From Druceiella hillmani (lineage: Eukaryota > Arthropoda > Insecta > Lepidoptera > Hepialidae): a stretch of 64,000 nucleotides of DNA. The stretch spans positions 20,644,501 to 20,708,500 of the forward strand of contig JAYKKI010000006.1 of the NCBI GenBank assembly GCA_039881145.1, read 5' to 3'. The position numbers and the translations under genes were made by a program. The number at the start of each line of letters is the position of its first letter. Within the stretch, counting starts at the first letter, position 1. Shown here piece by piece: positions 59,501 through 64,000 of this stretch. The notes under the pieces were generated by a model. That model did no database searches, had not been told where the DNA came from, and worked only from the letters and a program-made list of their open reading frames with translations.

Positions 59501-62500
59501 TCAATCTTTAAAGTTTTGTGTACGACATTTTTTTCCTAAAATTAAAGTAATTTTTGGTTAAGTAATACTAACATTTTTATAATAACATTTTTAGCTCATA
59601 AAATATGGTCTCAAATCTTCATTATCTGCCATGAGTGAGTTATGCTGAGAAAAATAGTATATCCACAAAAGTCACGTATATAAAATATAAAGTTGTATTA
59701 AAATGAAACAAATTACCTGAAGTTAACGATCCGCTTTGAGAGTGCTAATAACATGTCTAAATAATATAATGTCATTGTCTTCAATGATTAAATTCCATTG
59801 TCGAGTAACTTTCAATACATAACATCATCGAGTGATATTTTTAAAGATTTCAAATTGCATCGCAAACAAATTATCATTTCAACAAGTAATATTTGATTAA
59901 AATCAAGTAATTATAAAATATGGACTTTAGAACATCTAAAGAACGTTATCTACGCCATCTATACTTAAAATTGTCAATTTATTTGCCAGTACTGTGGTTC
60001 GAATCTGTACTAAAACATAATGCAAACATTTTCGCCTCGTCCATGATTGTTCATTTTGTTATACATAGATGGAGCATTTATATTATCGTTATATGTAAAA
60101 ACAGCTAAATTACTATTATCAGCAGATTGTTAGTCAATTATTTTTACCGGTTTTAATATTCTTTTTATAGCATTTAATTTTACGTTCTTATTAGCAGCAG
60201 ACATTAGCTAGAAGAGTTTTTTTTAGTTTTAACAAAATCTTGTATCAAATGTTTATCGTTTTTGGGTCAATTTCATTGTATTTAAGATATTTTCTATTTT
60301 TTGTGTTCACTTTCGGTGTATTTCTTCTTTAGGTAATAAGTATAAATAAAATAGCTGTACCGTTAGAATTTAATGATATAAATATTAAATATTAATATTG
60401 TTACGTTTTAGTATAAGGAATCTAAACGACAATTAATTAGAATTTATAGGAATCATGAAATATTCTGTAAAAAATATTAAATTGTATTGAAGTTGATAGC
60501 GTTATTTGAATATGGCTCACATTTAAAAGATTTGTTTCAATTTAAGGTGAATTTCGTATCAATATTAATACTTATTGCTCTGCCACTGGACAGGAAAATA
60601 ATACTTATTGTTCTCCCATTTAATAGGGCATTGTTTAATAGCCAACAGCCAACGACATTTTCAATTACATAGTGTATTAGTGACGAAAATCTGTTATTTT
60701 CACTATATGGATGATGCTTATTAAAAAGATCGAGTAGTGCAACGACCAGGAATGGTGAAAAAAAACTTACTGTTTTGTTAATTATATTATTATTTAAACA
60801 AATAGAAATAATCGATTAACCTGTTTTAGTGGTATGAGTGCAAAACAATTATGAAACTTAAACAAATGAAAATCTTTGAACTTAATTTACTTGTGATAAC
60901 GGTTTTTAAACGAAAGAGTGTTGTTACCTGACGACAGCAGGGGATTTTGCGACCGATGCTTGTCATTAGCGTTATGCTTATTTACAGCCGATTTTAGTAA
61001 AAATTAAATATATCTTTTTCTGTTTATTAAAACGTACAAATGAATATAATTATTTAAAATAAAAATAATATAATTACCTTATGCCAAATAGTGACATGTA
61101 GACATTTAGTACGTGAAAAAAGTCTCTTGAGATCAATATCTGAACATAGATATAAAATAGCTTCTTTTTATAACAGCAGAACTGCTGATTTATTTTAAAA
61201 AACAACTTCACCAATTTCATCAAAATTCTCTTTGAAAGTTTTCAGATATTTTAGAAGTAATACAATTGATATAACTACGTATCCTGAGACTAAGGCGTTA
61301 ATCAATCGTAAAGATGAATCAAGATTTACAAAAAGTTAATGGAGGAGATTGTTTCTGCCAATTTGGCTGGTATGAACCTGAAGATTCTATTGTTTACATT
61401 GTATGCAAGTAAGCCCAATATTTAATTCCAAACCAATAATTATACATCTGAATTTCTCAAACAACTTACAATTAATATGTTTACTGATACATACATCATA
61501 TTTAGAGCAAACTTTAAAACAAAATGATTCCACTAGGCAGATATTCAATAATATATGAAAATACCCAAAATTCAAACTATTGGATTTACAATTCAAATTA
61601 TTGTTAATTTAAGTTACAAATAAGTAAATAATTATGTTTTGGATTTAAGGTAAAATAGAAAAGAGAACTTGATAAGAAAATAAAAAAAACGTCAAGACAA
61701 TTTTGCAATGACTGGAAGAATTGGCTGGTTAAAATTTTGATATTTATTATAAAAAAAATTACCAAAAGAAAGTTAGTATTTTTCAGGACCCTATATTTAA
61801 ATAAAATAATACTTAAATTTGTATAGTTTGACTTTATAGTGACAATGACGCGGAATTCCTTAAGATAAATTTATTAGATTACAAAAAATACTGTTTAATC
61901 ATAAATAATCAAAATTATTTTTTAAATAATTAAGTGAGTGTTAAAAAATTAATTAAATAATTGTTTATGTCAACATTACTGCTTATCTAAACAATGATAT
62001 TATCTTAAAATATATTCTATATATCCAGGTGTTCATATTTCATAATTTCAACTAATAAAAAAATAAATATGCTTCAAAAAAATTAATTAAAACCTATGAT
62101 ATGTAACTGAAAAACAGCATTTTCATAAAATGTATATTTCAGTAGTGTAATAATCTAAAAGTTATAAGCTTAACTAGTAATAACATGACGATGTTGTATT
62201 TAAAAATTAACATTTTAATATTTTGGTAGTTGACCAGATGTTTATAAAGATTATTTTTAAATAATTATCTATGAAATAAACTAAGGAATATGGAAATTAG
62301 TTTTAATTCAGTATATCTGTTGAATATGTATCCATTTTGAGGCCTTAGTCAGTGCATCCTAAGAACCGCATCGGCTTTAATTAAATTTATATGTGCCCTC
62401 GAATTGAAAAATAAGTATACGCTTATTGTTAGCTATTGCACTAACCACTAATAGAACTTATATCTAGAATAAACATATTTGTTTTCACTATTGTATCTGC

Positions 62501-63104
62501 TTTCGAATTACCTTGAGTTAAGTCGTTCAGACTTAAGAGTAAATAAAATAAATTGCAACATACGTGAAGTTGAAGTCGTTTTGTATTTCGTAACACGCGT
62601 TTAATAAAATAGCTTAAAAAAGTAATAACAGGCATTTTTTTTCCGGAAATCTCTAGCTATTGAAATGCAAACAATCAGCGAAAACTTTTGTCACAAGGCT
62701 ATGTGTATTGAAAGTCTCAGTTATCTTGTGATTATCGCCGTGGAAGGACGTATTTAACCATGATTGTGACATATGTATGAAGTTGTATACATATGTATGA
62801 AGTATTTAACCATGTTGCGAAAATGTATAAAGTCGTTATTGTATATATGAAGAAATTAATAGTGTTTATAAGAAAGTCAGTTAAACATTATTCTGACCTA
62901 AAATATGTCGATGGTCTGTTAGTTTACCTCTCTGAGCGAAAAATTAAAAAAAAGGTGTAGTAATTTACGGATTATTTTTAAAGAATTATGCGGAAATGTG
63001 GTCTAGATATATAATGTGACACTATTTAAAGCTTCTTTTATTTTAAAAAGATTTTATTGGTTAATAAAATGAAAATTTGGAAAACCATAAGAGAACCACT
63101 ATTA
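56576..63104. other. long AT-rich stretch with no supported gene
   Basis: Nothing could be supported over 6.5 kb. Several 60-80-codon frames (59264-59458, 59920-60108, 60487-60672, 61387-61596, 62441-62635) lack motifs, promoter context or partners. Minor repeats: 'catatgtatgaag' and 'tatttaaccatg', each twice, at 62755-62815. It may be intron or intergenic DNA. Confidence 0.5.
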
Positions 63105-63510
63105 TTCGAAAAATATATCAAAAAACTGATTTGAGCGAAAGACAATTTGAATAGAGATTGGAACAAGAATCGTTTAAGATACGTTCTCCTGTCATCTGCA
63201 TCACATTTGGTCTACAGACACCAATCGACTTAAGCAAGAAATCTGAAAAACAGGGATCTTCTTTTCATTACAAACTATTTGCTCGCTACCCACATAGACG
63301 AAATATATTAGAAGGCCTTATTATCGTATACTCGTAAGATGACAACATCCTGAAACATCAGAATCGTCTTTGTATAGTGTGTAAAAAAAAGTACGAAGGA
63401 CTGGAAGGTAATGGATAGGCCACCCCAGACGCCAGATATGAATTCCTTAAAAATATTTAGACTTATCAAATTCAAAGAACGGAGAAAGAAGGTACGGTAA
63501 GCAGTTGATT
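63105..63510 (+). pseudogene. Tc1/mariner-type transposase remnant
   Basis: Near 63402-63445 the translation VMDRPPQTPDMNSLK matches the diagnostic 'WPPQSPDLNPIEN' block of Tc1-like transposases, which holds a catalytic acidic residue. Just upstream (63337-63400), 'DDNILKHQNRLC' and 'KKKYEGLEG' fit the 'QD(N)..KH.....' block, which carries the second catalytic Asp. FKERRKK follows. Reading needs frame changes and the N-terminal half is not readable. Terminal repeats were not found. Confidence 0.6.
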
Positions 63511-64000
63511 TGATATATTTTTACTTATATGGTGATCTAGGTCTTGTGTCTCTCATGTTGTAACATGTGTGTATTAATTTTAATGATATATCCTTAATAG
63601 TTTTTGAGTTTTGCGGGACGCGCCCTCTTTAGATGGAATGTATGCCTATAAAAAGCTTTACATTTGAAGGTGTGTTTACTTCAATGTTGCCGCATGGACG
63701 ATTTTATTCCCAATATTCAAAAAATATTATTTATTTCAATTAAATTGGCTGAGAACGGTCTCGAAGAATATTATTCCACTATAAATTTTTTCTACGTTAT
63801 TCTAGATGGTGTAATGTAGATGATAAATGTATCACCAACTTTATATAAAAATAAAAATTTGTATTTAAAATTAAGAGATAATTGTAATAAGAAGACATAA
63901 ATGCAATCGTAGATAGATACTACATTTTGCCTGCGTTAAGTATGTGATCAAAAAGCTTTGAATGAGATTCATTATCATGACTGTACACGGAAAGCAAGAG
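63511..64000. other. AT-rich end of window, no supported gene
   Basis: Nothing recognisable apart from possible residual Tc1-like flank. Confidence 0.5.

Overview
This is a eukaryotic, very AT-rich, gene-poor window, most likely from an insect and probably from a moth or butterfly (Lepidoptera). No bacterial-type operon, tRNA, rRNA or CRISPR array is visible. The insect assignment rests on a TATA plus TCAGT-type initiator promoter architecture, CAAAATG start contexts and the transposable-element set (BEL/Pao, hAT, Tc1-like, RTE-like and CR1/Jockey-like remnants). The narrower lepidopteran call rests on remembered resemblance of three repeats: the ~130-bp tandem array and its flank at 19.7-20.9 kb, the 'gacagacgg ... 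ggtacggaacc' fragment near 37.9 kb, and the ACAT-type microsatellites. None was checked by search.

Only two genes can be supported: a pair of short, intronless, secreted Pro/Tyr/Gly-rich proteins, one on + at 9426-9767 and one on - at 36690-37130. They are paralogues in inverted orientation about 27 kb apart. Similarity runs through the proximal promoter (a block ending in a TATA box, then an initiator), the 5' leader of about 43 nt, the signal peptide, the polyadenylation region and about 0.8 kb of 3' flank. The middle and C-terminal coding parts have diverged and the minus-strand copy has gained a Pro/Thr-rich segment. Their function is not recognised.

Layout: 0.3-2.7 kb, dispersed non-coding repeat copy A, interrupted by a tRNA-like SINE candidate; 9.2-10.8 kb, first gene unit; 12.0-14.8 kb, a decayed hAT transposon; 15.8-16.0 kb, a hairpin and an AT/GT microsatellite; 19.7-20.9 kb, a ~130-bp tandem array inside a Helitron-like repeat that is split by a 173-bp foldback element; 21.56-21.79 kb, a second foldback element; 24.4-26.5 kb, five strong hairpins; 29.6-34.9 kb, a decayed BEL/Pao retrotransposon with both LTRs; 35.7-37.3 kb, the inverted second gene unit; 41.4-43.2 kb, repeat copy B; 43.9 kb and 55.6-56.6 kb, two 3' fragments of one LINE type; 46.0 kb, a perfect 61-bp palindrome; 54.7-55.0 kb, an RTE-like 3' fragment; 63.1-63.5 kb, a Tc1-like remnant. 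The remaining stretches are unannotated AT-rich DNA, possibly introns of genes whose exons lie elsewhere, but no exon chain could be supported.

The item most worth following up is the inverted gene pair with its shared promoter block. No evidence was found for a multi-gene system acting as a unit.
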